From: Guadua angustifolia
Taxonomy: Eukaryota > Streptophyta > Magnoliopsida > Poales > Poaceae
Assembly: GCA_036346375.1 (NCBI GenBank)
Contig: CM070504.1
Span: forward strand, 10,723,890 to 10,787,889
DNA: 64,000 nucleotides
Reading direction: 5' to 3'
In this document: piece by piece, positions 33,471-44,604 of the stretch
Position numbering within the stretch: the first letter of the stretch is position 1
Layout of the letters: every line of letters starts with the position of its first letter
Notes under the pieces: model-generated
What the model was told of the DNA's origin: nothing
Database searches by the model: none
What the model saw: only the letters and a program-made list of their open reading frames with translations
Translations under genes and position numbers: made by a program

Positions 33471-34252
33471 TGTCAAAAGTCGACGGCCCCCTATGGTAAA
33501 CGAAAATGTGCTAAGTGTTAACATCTGGCGCGGCCAAGCAACTGGGGTGCGCGTTTGTTTGCACCAATTTTTAGTAGATACGACAAGAGACGGCAGGGAA
33601 ACATGAGTTTGGATATGGTACGAAGCGCTCCAGAGGAATTTTGGATAATGCGGATGGTGTTTGGAAAACAGAGTCCAAATAGGAAACTACGGAGCCGATT
33701 CGGATTACATCGTCGTGTTGGATCAGGACTCGGATCGGCTAGCGGGTATATAAGGCGCGCCAGGGCTGCTTGAAGGATCATCCACAATCAATCAACACAT
33801 CTACCAGTTTTTACTTTCTGTAGTCTTTAGTCTTTTTAGCATTGTAATCTTTCCTCTGTAAGTCGACATCGATCAAATAAAGTTGCGCATCGCCGATTGT
33901 TTGATCGTCATTGGCTTTTTTCAGGTTTGATTTGTTCTGTCTTGTTGCGCATCGCCTTTTCAGAATCAATTTACCTTTTACCCCCGGATTGGTCTTAATC
34001 GGCTAATCTAGTTACCCCTTTTTACCCTTGGATTAGTTTTAATCAACTAGTCTAGTTATCCTTCTAATCGGCTTCCTGGCTGATTCCCGATTTTTAGCCG
34101 ATTCATCTTGAGGATCGGCTTGATTGAATTTTACAACTATTCTCCTTATCGATTGCAGGGTCAAATCGATTGGCACGCTCGCGCACACTTGAACCCGGTG
34201 TTCGTCCGGTGTGTTGCAACCAGAAACCCTCTTCACGTTTTTGGCGTCAACA
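33471..34252 (+). repeat. 5' LTR of element C
   Basis: 782 bp, TGT...ACA ends, a TATA box near 33746 and AATAAA near 33877, followed directly by a primer-binding site. The target duplication cannot be checked because the right end is missing. Confidence 0.75.
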
Positions 34253-34287
34253 CATTTTTGGCACGCCCGGTGGGACCGATCAACAAG

Positions 34288-35079
34288 ATGACTACAGGCA
34301 ACTCCACCGCACCAACCGATGTGAACGCTGATGCCATAATCGTCCCTACCTTGGACGATTTAACCCCAGAGCAGCGCAAGGAGATCGAAGATCAGAAGGC
34401 CGCCTTGGAGGAGTTGATGCTGGGTTGCTATCAGAAAACCCGACGTGGGGTTACGCAGAAGACAGCGCTGCCCACGCTAAACTTCTTCGGCGACATTGGC
34501 GCCGCGTCAAATTCGGTAAGCCGATACGTTCCGGCTCAAGCCGAATTATCCGCTATGATCGATCAATCTGTGCATCATGCTTTAATCAATCAGTCATCGG
34601 CTTTAGTTACAACCTTGAAGCCGATAATAGAAAATAGCGTAAAAACGATAGCACAAGAATTGGTTACATCTGGGGGATTGATGGACCCACTACAGCCACT
34701 CCCAACGTATCCTGTGTATTCTGTGGCTTCAAACACCAACACGGTCAAAGCGTCGGCACCAATGCCCTCATTAATGCCGACCCAGCCCACCGTGTTGACT
34801 CCAGCCAATCCTCGCCCAAATCCAATGACTCACATGTATGCACACACTGACGCTACAAAGATAGACCCATCTTTATCAGAAACTCCCTACGTCCAACCGG
34901 CTTCTCAGCCGATTGAACTAGATAAAAATTATAAACCTCAGGGACCAACTCAACTTAGAAATCCGGCTCCATACAAAGTAGTTACGTACACGGAGCCGTT
35001 CGTTCCATTGCCCGAGGTTCCGGCCGCCAGAGCCGATGGGTACGAACCATGGCAACAACAGTGCCATCGGCTAGAATAA
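34288..35079 (+). CDS. gag-leader protein of element C
   Basis: ATG at 34288 just after the primer site, 263 residues to a stop at 35077-35079. MTTGNSTAPTDVNADAIIVP, then a charged helix (LTPEQRKEIEDQKAALEELM) and a Pro/Thr-rich region. It resembles the non-conserved N-terminal part of gag in grass gypsy elements, with no gag core yet. It may be a leader protein whose partner frame lies in the gap. Confidence 0.6.
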   Translation: MTTGNSTAPTDVNADAIIVPTLDDLTPEQRKEIEDQKAALEELMLGCYQKTRRGVTQKTALPTLNFFGDIGAASNSVSRYVPAQAELSAMIDQSVHHALINQSSALVTTLKPIIENSVKTIAQELVTSGGLMDPLQPLPTYPVYSVASNTNTVKASAPMPSLMPTQPTVLTPANPRPNPMTHMYAHTDATKIDPSLSETPYVQPASQPIELDKNYKPQGPTQLRNPAPYKVVTYTEPFVPLPEVPAARADGYEPWQQQCHRLE

Positions 35080-35100
35080 GCGACCACCGAAGTTTGCACT

Positions 35101-35200
35101 NNNNNNNNNNNNNNNNNNNNNNNNNNNNNNNNNNNNNNNNNNNNNNNNNNNNNNNNNNNNNNNNNNNNNNNNNNNNNNNNNNNNNNNNNNNNNNNNNNNN
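35101..35200. other. assembly gap (100 N)
   Basis: Exactly 100 N, a standard placeholder of unknown true size. It separates element C from the GC-rich array of the 3' LTR B, so sequence of both is probably missing. Confidence 0.99.
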
Positions 35201-36181
35201 GCCCGGCGGCAGTGGCGAAACGCCTACTCGCGGCGCCCGATCCGTGGCGCGCCAGCGAGTGGCGAAACGCCTGCTTTCGCCCGGCGTCGATCGCGTGGCG
35301 GCTTTGGCGGCACGCGCCGGCGGCGTCGGCCGTGGCGCCCGGCAGCAGTGGCGAAACGCCTGCTTCGCCCGGTGTCGATCGCGTGGTAACTGGCGGCGGC
35401 GGCGGCAACGCCGGCGGCGTCGGCCCGTGGCGCCCGGCAGCAGTGGCGAAACATACTGCTTCGCCAGCGCCCGATCCGTGGCGGCCTAGCGATTGGGTGG
35501 CGAGCACACCTGCCGCCCACCGCCGAGCAAAAGGTGGGTTCGATGGCTTCACCTCGAAGTCTCCTTCCCTATCGTCTGCGTGCGGCGGCGAGCTGCGGTG
35601 TCAGATCTATCACTGCGAGGGTTTCTGCTGCGAGCCCATTCCTCTGACGCTTCTCACCTACCTGTCAAAGAGGGGTCCCATCCTGGGCGGACCGAGCGGA
35701 CCAGGCGAAGCCATGCGTCGGCATTTAATGAGGCTGCAGCAACGGGACAACACGGGAAGGCGTATTAAATGTATAAGGATCAGCATGATGACCCTCCTTT
35801 TACCTACTCCCGTTAGCCTGGCCTATATAAGGGCCTCCGGGTGCATGGGGAAGGGGGTCGAGCATTTTGAGTAATGTGGCATTCGAGCAAGCAAAGGCTC
35901 CGCAGCGTAGTCTAAGAGAGAACTTGTAACCTGAGAGCTTTGTACTAGCTTTGCACACTCTCTAAACAATCTAGCAGGAAGTAAGGCTATTACCCAAGGA
36001 AAAGGGGGCCTGAACCTGGGAAAAATCTCTGTGTGTTCCATAGTTCATAGACGCCAAAATTTGCCGCGCGGGAGTCTCTAGGGTTTCCCCTCGCTAGGGT
36101 TAGCCAGCCACGAAGACGCCCTCCTATCAAACCAAAACCCGGTCTGTAGATCCCGGGCCTGTTAGGCGGAATACGCCGACA
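35201..36181 (+). repeat. 3' LTR of gypsy B, 5'-truncated by the gap
   Basis: Continues from the gap in the repeat array (GTGGCGCCCGGCAGCAGTGG units, here with the ACGTG core mostly reduced to CGTGG), then parallels the 5' LTR nearly base for base, with TATATAA at 35824-35830, and ends ATACGCCGACA before GATAG. It lacks the hAT insertion present in the 5' LTR. Confidence 0.88.
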
Positions 36182-36186
36182 GATAG

Positions 36187-36397
36187 TGAAGCCACTGGAC
36201 GTAGGGTTGTTATCTCCCTTGCGAGAGGCCCGAACCAGGATAAAAAAGCCCTTGTTTGTTGTCTCATTTCAAACCATCCGACCATCCCTCCTTGCTCGGC
36301 AGGCCCTCGGACGCTATACCCTCCGCGGAAAAGGAGCCTAGTTGATCCCTCATTCAACAGTAAGCTCGGTGGGGGACCGGTTCCTGAATCGTCGACA
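36187..36397 (+). mobile_element. solo LTR (family A), right part
   Basis: Continuation of 24118-24721 after element B. Ends GGGGACCGGTTCCTGAATCG then TCGACA, followed by ATGTG, the same five bases that precede 24118. Confidence 0.85.
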
Positions 36398-36402
36398 ATG
36401 TG

Positions 36403-38028
36403 AAATTTGGGGGAAGTATGGGTTTAATGGATGAATGGTTGGATGAGAATGTGTATGGTTAATGGGATGGTTATATTGGTGGGTGAGTTGTTATGTGTAG
36501 ATAATGGGTAGGCGTGTGCTAATTAAGTGGTTAGAGAACGCCGATGAGAAGGATGTCACCGGTGGGGTCCTCTATAATAACCTAGCATATAAGATTAATA
36601 ACAAACTAATATTGGGCAATGGGCTGTAAAATTAGTACCATCTATGATGTGTGGAATCGATCAGAAAAGGTTATCTTATGATGGTATTAGATTCTTTACA
36701 ATGGGTAAGAATGTATAGTCATATTAAAAAGTGCCGGTATGACCTAAGGGACTGTGAAAGAGTTGGTTTGAGGGTAGTATATTTGAAACCCGGTGGGTAC
36801 TCCTAGATTAAGCTAAGGTATAACTGTATCTAGAGGTGGGGTAGCCTAGAGAGGTGTACCCCATACTCAATGTAGAGTGAAGAACTAATACCGGATTAGG
36901 ATAAACGTTGTGGGGCATCTCCTGTGGTGTCACTATGGGTAAAGTGGTATAAACCTGCACAGAATAAATCTTGAATTCTAGCCAGTCTCTTGGATTGGAG
37001 ACTATATATCTCATACACAATATTAGTAGTGTCTTTTACAAATTTAAAACTTACAACCTTTAAAACTAAAATTTATTTATTATAAAAGGTATTTTGGGAG
37101 ATGGGTCTGTAGGTGGAGTTGGATAGGAATTGAGTTATTTGAGAAACTCATCTATTACATTCATTATTATTATTGCTTGCTGAGTACTTAGTACTCACCC
37201 TTACTTAATCTTCCCCTTGCTTAGATGGCGAGTCCCATGGACAACCCTCCGAGGCATGGATGGAGGACTATGCGCAGGAGCAGGATCATCCGTAGGACAG
37301 TTACTACTACTATCAGGAGTAGTAGTAGTACTAGTAGACCGTATTCCCGCGCTAGCCACCCGGCGGGAGTTAGGAGGTTATTAGTGTCTTTTATTGTAAT
37401 AGTACTTATGAAAAGTTAAGGTATGTACAATAGCCTGCATAGCAAATAGAATGTAATAAAGAATTCCAATTTTGTATCTAATTATTGTTCTGTTGCAATA
37501 CTCTGAAAACGGTATAGTAACTAATAAAGGAAGCGGGGGAGGGGTTAAAAAGTTGTGGCTAAGAGAACATTGATTCTAGAATTGGTCGTAATTGTGGTAT
37601 TGGGCTGATTACTCTAGGAAGATGACTGAATTAAATTGTTCTTGTAACTAAAGGAAGCTAGATAATTTTGTGTAGTTTCAAGAAGTGGTATGGGTTGCTC
37701 CTTTTGGAGTTGTATAAAAATATATATGAAATTGACAAGTCTGTTGTCTAGTATCTTAACATAACAGTTCTGAAGGTTGAAAACAAGGATTTAAATAAAC
37801 TAATCGGAACCTTTGGCCAACTTGAAAACTGTAAGAAATTTTGTGTAGTTTCCAGAACTTATATGGTTTGCTATGGTTGAGCTTCTGAGCTAAGAGATAC
37901 GGTCATTCAACCATCAGGACAACGAAGGGGAGTTGTCTGGCAGAGAGAAAGGTTCGGGATTGTGGGTAGGAGCAGCATTGTTTTGTTTGATGTTACGTAC
38001 TGTTGTGGTATACTATTGGGTTGGTTAT
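36403..38028 (+). mobile_element. LTR sequence, continuation of the 20172 element
   Basis: Homologous to 45240-46400 (shared: GATCAGAAAAGGTT, TGGGCAATG, GCTTGCTGAGTACT with ACTCACCCTTA, AATGTAATAAAG). It is the right part of the LTR begun at 20172. The short frame at 37225-37419 is not a known protein. Confidence 0.55.
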
Positions 38029-39309
38029 TGTGAGGTCCCTAGAATTCAAACAAAGTAATGAAATCATTAATCAACTAATCAGATATATAATGAACAATGA
38101 AGCTGGATAACCATGTTATGAATAAGCATGTAGAATGACCATATGACCCATAGGGTTGGTAAGAGAGGAAGGGTAAATTGGTAATAGTGTGCATAGTAAA
38201 AAGATAAGACTAGAGCACAAAAGATTCACTCCCCATTCTCTGCACCAAAATCGAGAGCACACAACCATTCTTCTCCCCTTTCCTCATTTCCAGCCAAGCA
38301 GCAGCCAAGCCACAGGCATTCGGCTCCCTTTGCTCATTTTCCAACCAAAACACATCAAGCAGCCAGTCCATCTCCTCTTGCTCATCTTCAGCTGAGAGCA
38401 GCAAGCAACAGCCACACATTCATTCCCTATTGCCAGCCAAGAACATCCAAGCAGCCAGCATTCCCCATTTTCCATTTCCTCATTTCCAAACTGAAGGCAA
38501 CACCGAGAGAGCAGGAACTAGGAGGCCACCAGGTCCATGAGGAGAAGGCCAAGAGGAGATCAAGACTTCGGCCATTCTCCCACTAGCACCTCCACCATCA
38601 AGACCATCCCTATCAACCTCTCCAACATTAACATTCGCCCAGAACCAAACCCCAACTTCATCAGGTGCACAAGTAAGGTAGAGTAGCAAGTAAGTTAGAT
38701 TCACAAGTAGATCAATAGAGTAGCAAGTAGATCGGGGAAAATCAGTGTGGTCTCAATAGGGGAGAACCCTAGGGGCCCGCAAGGAGCGTCCTGGCCACCA
38801 CCGTGCCCTCACTAGAGCACAAGTGTTGCCAATGCCATCACCCCGCCTCCTAAACCTAGAACTTAACCCCTTTTGATCATCATAGACCATGCTTACCTTT
38901 GAACATAGCCCATCCAGCCATGCTTACCTCAAGAGCTAGCATCTAGTAGAAGCAAATCGAAACCAAAATGGAAGGGCAGTAGAGAAACCTAGGGTAGGAG
39001 GCCAGGCTTCGGTCGATGCTAGGGCTGGCCGAGCCAGAGGCGAGCTGAGGGAGGCCAAGAGAGCCTGAGCCAGGCGAGGGAAGAGGCAGCGTCGGGCCGG
39101 GTGGCGTTCAGTTGGTGCCGAGCTAGTCGCCCAGGGGAGGGAGAGCTAGAGAAGCCGACCATAGAAGACCAGAGGGAGCAAAGTAGGGAGAGAGCCGAGA
39201 GGAAGAGAGGAGTTTAGCCGGAGGAAGTAGTTTGGGTGGAGTAGAGAGGAAGAGAGGGGAAAGGGAAAAGAGAAGGAGGAGGCAGCGGCCAGACCAGTGG
39301 TGACGTCGG
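38029..39309 (+). mobile_element. related LTR copy, left part
   Basis: Starts TGTGAGGTCCC directly against the previous LTR. It carries the same block order as 20172-21000. It continues after the unclassified insertion at 39318-44596. No gene. Confidence 0.55.
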
Positions 39310-39688
39310 TAGGAGAGTTGAAGGAACGAGTTGGCCTAGAGGGGGGGTGAATAGGCAACTCTTCAAATTTTAATTCTTGATTACAGTGAACTATTCTATG
39401 TGAGAAAATGAGTTAATGTCAGAATGTAACAAAGATAAAAGTAAACTGAAATAACAGCGAAAGCAACACAATGTAAAGCAAAGAACAGAATGAGACAAGA
39501 ATTTTATCTCGTGGTTCGGAGCACTTCTCCTACTCCACGTTGAAGCACTTCTCTCGAAGTATTGCTTCTCCCACAGCTAGTCGCAGTAGCTTGAGATCAC
39601 ACTCGGGTAGCTTTTTCACCACTCCAGTGAGATAAGCTACAAACCCTTCACAAACAAAAGTGGCCTTCCACAATCTTCTTTGGACAGG

Positions 39689-42600
39689 TGTGAGACCCCA
39701 GATTTACCATTCGGAATCTCCTGTGTATTTCTGTACTAATCCTAGATCAGTTGCTAGTACACACAGTGAAGCAGTGATAATCATAACCAGAATTGAACGA
39801 AGTAATAACATAAATATAAAGTACCAGCCACATGGCTATTTATTACATCTTCTGGTCACACGATCAAAGTTCACAGCAGCGGAAATAAAACAACAAGATA
39901 AAACCCAAACGACACCACAGGTGATGACTAGGAGCGCGCGCTTAGTTATCTTGGCGATCTTCATCAAACTCCTCGGTATAGAACTCATTGTCTTCAACTG
40001 CATCCTGGTAATTCTCTGATGACAAAATTTTGTGTAGCATGTGAGTACAAACGTACTACGCAAGTCTAGGAAAATGCAACATGTAGGGCTTTCCAAGGAA
40101 AGGCTTAATAGGGTTCTTTTGCATAAAGCCAAGTTTCATCAAACCATACTTAATAATAATTTTCACAAAGCACATTTTACACAATTATTTTAACAATTGA
40201 AATTTTTAATATTCTAGTGAAGATTCTATCCACCATCACTAGTATAAAGGCTCTATCCGCCACATTTAAAAGATTAAGGTAAACCAACTCATGACTCTAT
40301 CCGTCATGATCAAAACAGGTTCCATCTACCTGATTGGCTCAATCCGCCAAATAAACATCCAAGAGTTCTATCCACTCCCGAATCCCAAAATAAAACATCA
40401 GTTATTTTTTTTAAACCAAAACCAAGTCTACCAGTATGAAAGCATTCTTCGCTTTGCCTTTGACCGTAGGCACGACTATTCGAATAGTTTTAACTCTGCA
40501 GAGGTGTACAGCTTTACCCATAAGACATGATCATCTCTTTAGTGCCACACGATTAACACACTTCCTTTGGTGTGCTAGCAGAGAGATCATGACAAGGCCT
40601 TTACAATGTATACGCCTAACCTGACTCACCCGCTGAGGTTTCACCACTATCAGGGTTCCATCTGCTTGCCCAGTATAGAAGCCCCCTCTTGCGCAATGTG
40701 GGAAAATACGACTTGCCTCCATCCGGCACCCACATTTCACCATCTGGTGAGTCTAAGTTAGGTTTCTACAAATTATTCAGCCAGGTCAGAGCCCATATTG
40801 ACATGTGGTTGCACGGTAATGCTTAGAATGGGCAGTCATAAGCGTCGGTCCTTAAATTGACTAGGGCGGCTTTCACAAACCAAAACTTGTGATCCATCCG
40901 CACCCGCCCGACAAACCACTCTGCCCCAGTCTAAACCATTTTTATTTTATTTTTATTTTGCAATCACAACAGCAATAACCTTGCTTCAGTTTTGACAAAA
41001 CATGTTTCAACAATATTTTAGAATTTATCCCACCATAGGCATTTTGATCAACATTAATCCTAAGCACAGTCTAACGTACTAAACAAGGTTAATCACATGA
41101 TACATGATTTCATGATTGAAACTTAAGGTTACAACGGCATGGTAATCAAACAGCAAGGATGTCATTTCAAAATGGGTATAACTACATCCTATATTTTAAC
41201 ATCATCATTTTATATAAATAGCCATGCAAGTTGTAAACTTTTTATAAAACAGTTGCAAACAATGGGATCAACGTGCGACAAGGAGACTTGCCTTCATCGA
41301 TGAGGTGCGATGCGCTGCACTGAAAATCTTCTCCTTCGTCGGCGACGACGGCAGCTTCTTCGACTACGCGCAAAACGTTGCACGAAAAGAATAAAATAAA
41401 TTAAACAGAAACTAAAAATTATAATAAAAATACTGGCAGATAGAGGATGAATTTAGATGAATTTAGCAATTTGAATAACTCGATTCAGAGTTATGATGGA
41501 AAAGATATGAGCGTTTGAATTCTCAAAATCCTGAAAATGGAAAAACCGAGGAATATTTCGGAATCTTTCCTTTTTCTCCAATTTCTGATTTTCTTGTCTC
41601 TTCCATGCGGGCCCCACGCGTCATTGGCACATGACCTTCTTCCCAAATGCATTGAGCAGAGAAGTGCGTGAAAGAAACGATGGTGGAGCAAGCCAAATGG
41701 GAGAGGACTCATGGGAAAAAACTTCGGCCGTGGCGATGGCGGAGGCGACTAAGCGGCTGGCATGGAGGGGGCAAGCAACCGAGCGGTGGGGCAGTGGTGA
41801 GGGAGGCGCCGACAGCGAGCGTCTTTGGCGCAGAGGCTCACAGTTGGGGTGGTGGCGAGCTCGGCGTGGTGATCGAGGCGAGGGCAAGGTCTGGCGAGGG
41901 TGGCCGGTGGCGGTGAACCTGTGGCCATGTGCGAGGCCTAAACGACAATGGCAAAACCGCGACCAAAAGCTGACCGACCAAGACGACGGCCAAAACCACT
42001 CTAAAACGCGAAATTTCACAAAACTAGGGTGAGTACGGGATAGCTAGCATCATGGGGAGTCTATGGGTGCAAAGAATTGAATTGGTTCGTACCCAAACGG
42101 AAGAAATCGACGACGAACGGAGCAACGACCGATGACAAACAAACTTGAAATTCGGGGGTCAAACTGCAACGAAAATCAAATCCGATTGAATGGTTTTGAT
42201 CACGGAAGCAAAAGGCACAAAGTGACGCGGTAGGTTTACCTAGAAACTCACCGGAGCAAAAGATGGCTCGCCAGTGTCTTTGGAGAACGTCGGGCGTCGG
42301 TTTTCATGAGTTTTGGAGAAGGGGACGACACAGGAGCAATGGGGCAAGGTGAGCACGGGATAGAGGATGCCAGGACGAAGATTTGAGAAGTGGAAGCTCG
42401 TCGTTTCGTTGAGAAACAGCCGAGCTATGGAGGTTTGAATGCGTTTCAGTTTCTACTCATTTAATCCAATTCAGGCAAGATTAAGGGCTAATGAAGGTTA
42501 AAAATGGATTCTCTTCATCAATATCTTTCAAACGGTCCCGGCCTTGCTCAATTTGGTGGAGGAAATGAGAAGTTATGAGTGATTAAAGAGGAGGCATCCA

Positions 42601-43167
42601 TGGATGGCTTGAATCTGTACGCTCTGGAATTTCAACGATCAAAGGAAGATGAACAATAAAGGCCACGTGACAGCTTCTGATTGGCCGGAGGAAAATGAGG
42701 ATCCAATGCGCACGGAATAAAATAGCAAACATGATCTAAAAATTCCCAAAAAATTCCTAACAATACTAGAGATTATTTGGAACCCAATAAAATTAGTTTC
42801 ACTGAGTTTGGATGAGTTTTCGAATTTAGACAATTTCGGGATGAATATACTAGATTTAACGAAAGACCGCGAGAGATAAAATAGCAAAGGGATTCGAAAA
42901 ATCTTAAGAAAATTCTCAAAAATGTTTTGGAATATTTGGAACCTAATGCAATAGGTTTCGGGATTTTTGGAGCATTTTGGAATGAAGGTGAAATTTTAAG
43001 TAAGGACCGAAATTCCGAATTTCAACTTTTGCGAACGGTAGCGGAATGAATTCCGAATTTGAAGGGATATGGATGCCAGGTTAAATATAACACCAAGAAA
43101 GATCCAAATTTTAAATTACTTATCTTAAATTAACTTTTAGCAGAAACCCGAAATTGGGGATGTTACA
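39689..43167. mobile_element. 3.5 kb solo LTR (family F)
   Basis: 3479 bp, TGTGAGACCCCAG to GGGGATGTTACA, flanked by a perfect 5-bp duplication ACAGG (39684-39688, 43168-43172). There is no internal coding region and no second LTR, so it arose by recombination between two LTRs. It resembles the large LTRs of Tekay/Del-type chromoviruses; family assignment is by general likeness only. The same family recurs at 51917-55169. Confidence 0.85.
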
Positions 43168-43559
43168 ACAGGTCGCACTTTTCACCTCCTCCAAGCTGTC
43201 TAGGATTACCAAGATCCAAGAGTAATAAACTTGCGCAAGTTCTGTCTCTTAGTTCACTCGCAAACTACAGTATAAGACACTTGCTTGGAGCTAAAGCACT
43301 TAGAAAGAATGAGGTTTTGAGTTTCAGAGTGAAGCATAGACTCCTTGTTGTGAAAGAGAGAGCTTTGAATGCTAAAATGTCAAGGAGTTCATAAAGTTCT
43401 ATGGTAGATAGCTCAGGCAATGCTTATATACCCGATTTTGATGAATATAGCCGTTGTACCTACCACAGTGACCGTTGCACGTGTCAGAGTGTCAATTTTG
43501 AGTTTAAAACACGTTTACAGCGGACTAAAAGATTTACCTTAGCGATACTGATCATGTGT

Positions 43560-44110
43560 ATCACGGACCAAATTCAGACATATATGATGGACCAAAAAGT
43601 TTAGTCCGTCATACATAGGGAGTTTAGCAAGTTTGGTCCGTCAGAGTAGAACGGGGTTTCACATGTATGGCAGACCAAATAATTTGGTCCGTCATAGACG
43701 GGATATGATAGAGATCAGTAGCTATGGACCAAATTTTAATGCAAAAAGAGTTTAATCAAAAGATTTGAATTTGTCATTGACTAAACTTTGAATTAGTAAT
43801 ATTTGGTCCATCTAGAATGAGAATTTTTCTAAAAAGAATATGATTTTGATCATAAATACAAGGAATGAATATCAAAGATTTCTCTGTCAGAAGATATAGT
43901 TATTTTTGCATTTATGCCGGACCAAAAAGTTTGGTCCATCATATATAGACAATTGAGATATTTTGAATCCGACCAAGGTATGTGTATGACGGACCAAAAA
44001 ATTTGGTCCGTCATAGATGGGCAAACCAGAGATATTTGGTCAGCAGAATGCACATGTATGTCGGACCAAATTATTTGGTCCATCATAGATGGGCAAAATA
44101 GAGATAACAG
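43560..44110. repeat. array of palindromic GGACCAAA...TTTGGTCC units
   Basis: At least five units of the type GGACCAAAAAGTTTGGTCC followed by (G/A)TCATANATGGGCA-like spacers, near 43570, 43672, 43917, 43990 and 44060, with further single half-sites. Each unit can fold as a hairpin. Part of the unclassified element around it. Confidence 0.85.
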
Positions 44111-44604
44111 AGTTTCTTTGAGGAATTTTGCTACGGACTTAAGAATATGAAAATATGAGATTTGGTCCGTTGAAATGCATAGGATTTGATCCGAATTTTG
44201 ACTAAGGAATATTTTGAGTTGAAAAGAACTGATTTTGGTTATGATGTAAGGACTTAGACTGTTTTATATAGGAATTCTGGTTCAAAGAGCAGAATGATTA
44301 AATGATTTAACTCCAAGCAGTCGAGTGTAGACATAAGCCTAATGAACCAAGTTACCAACTTGTGCTAAGTCCCTCTTGATAGTACAGCCAAAAGAAAAAT
44401 AATCCTAGCTATTTGACTTGAATCAACTCCCAAGTCATAAATTAAAACAAGGTACCTTAATCTTGGTAGTTCAGCTTGCTCCATTTACGATTCAGTACAT
44501 TCTTTATGGTTGGAAGAATTATTAACTCGGTCATCAACACCAAAACCAATTAGCAACGCAAGATAAAAATTGAGGGGGCCTAGATGCTATCAGGAGTAGG
44601 AGAG

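Larger units (their letters stand above)
33471..35100 (+). mobile_element. second gypsy-type element (family C), truncated by the gap
   Basis: LTR 33471-34252 begins TGTCAAAAGTCGACGG and ends GGCGTCAACA. It contains TATATAAGG near 33746. It is followed by a primer-binding-site region TTTTTGGCACGCCCGGTGGG (34256-34275) and a gag-like frame. The rest of the element and its second LTR are not in the assembled sequence: they fall in the N gap or were collapsed. Confidence 0.75.
24722..36181 (+). mobile_element. Ty3/gypsy retrotransposon (family B), degenerate, ~11.5 kb
   Basis: Flanked by a perfect 5-bp duplication GATAG (24717-24721, 36182-36186). LTRs start TGTCGGCGTACTTTGCGCC and end ATACGCCGACA. 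Between them lie gag, aspartic protease, reverse transcriptase, an extra RNase H of the archaeal type and an integrase, in the order and type of the Tat-like (RIRE2/Retrosat) lineage. Several stops and frameshifts break the polyprotein, so it is dead. It holds a hAT element in its 5' LTR and another LTR element (33471 on) near its 3' end, and a 100-N gap hides the start of its 3' LTR. Confidence 0.9.
39318..44596. mobile_element. unclassified grass transposable element, interrupted by a solo LTR
   Basis: The interior begins with GGCCTAGAGGGGGGGTGAAT, a very common grass repeat start, and ends with CAACACCAAAACCAATTAGC then GGGGGCCTAGATGC. An 8-bp repeat TAGGAGAG stands at both sides (39310-39317, 44597-44604), but the surroundings are purine-rich, so this could be chance. 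No coding region. It contains a palindromic repeat array (43560-44110) and the solo LTR 39689-43167. Confidence 0.5.

Noticed and set aside
37225..37419. Short Ser/Arg-rich frame
   Set aside because: Lies in LTR sequence homologous to 46000-46200, where the frame is not conserved.
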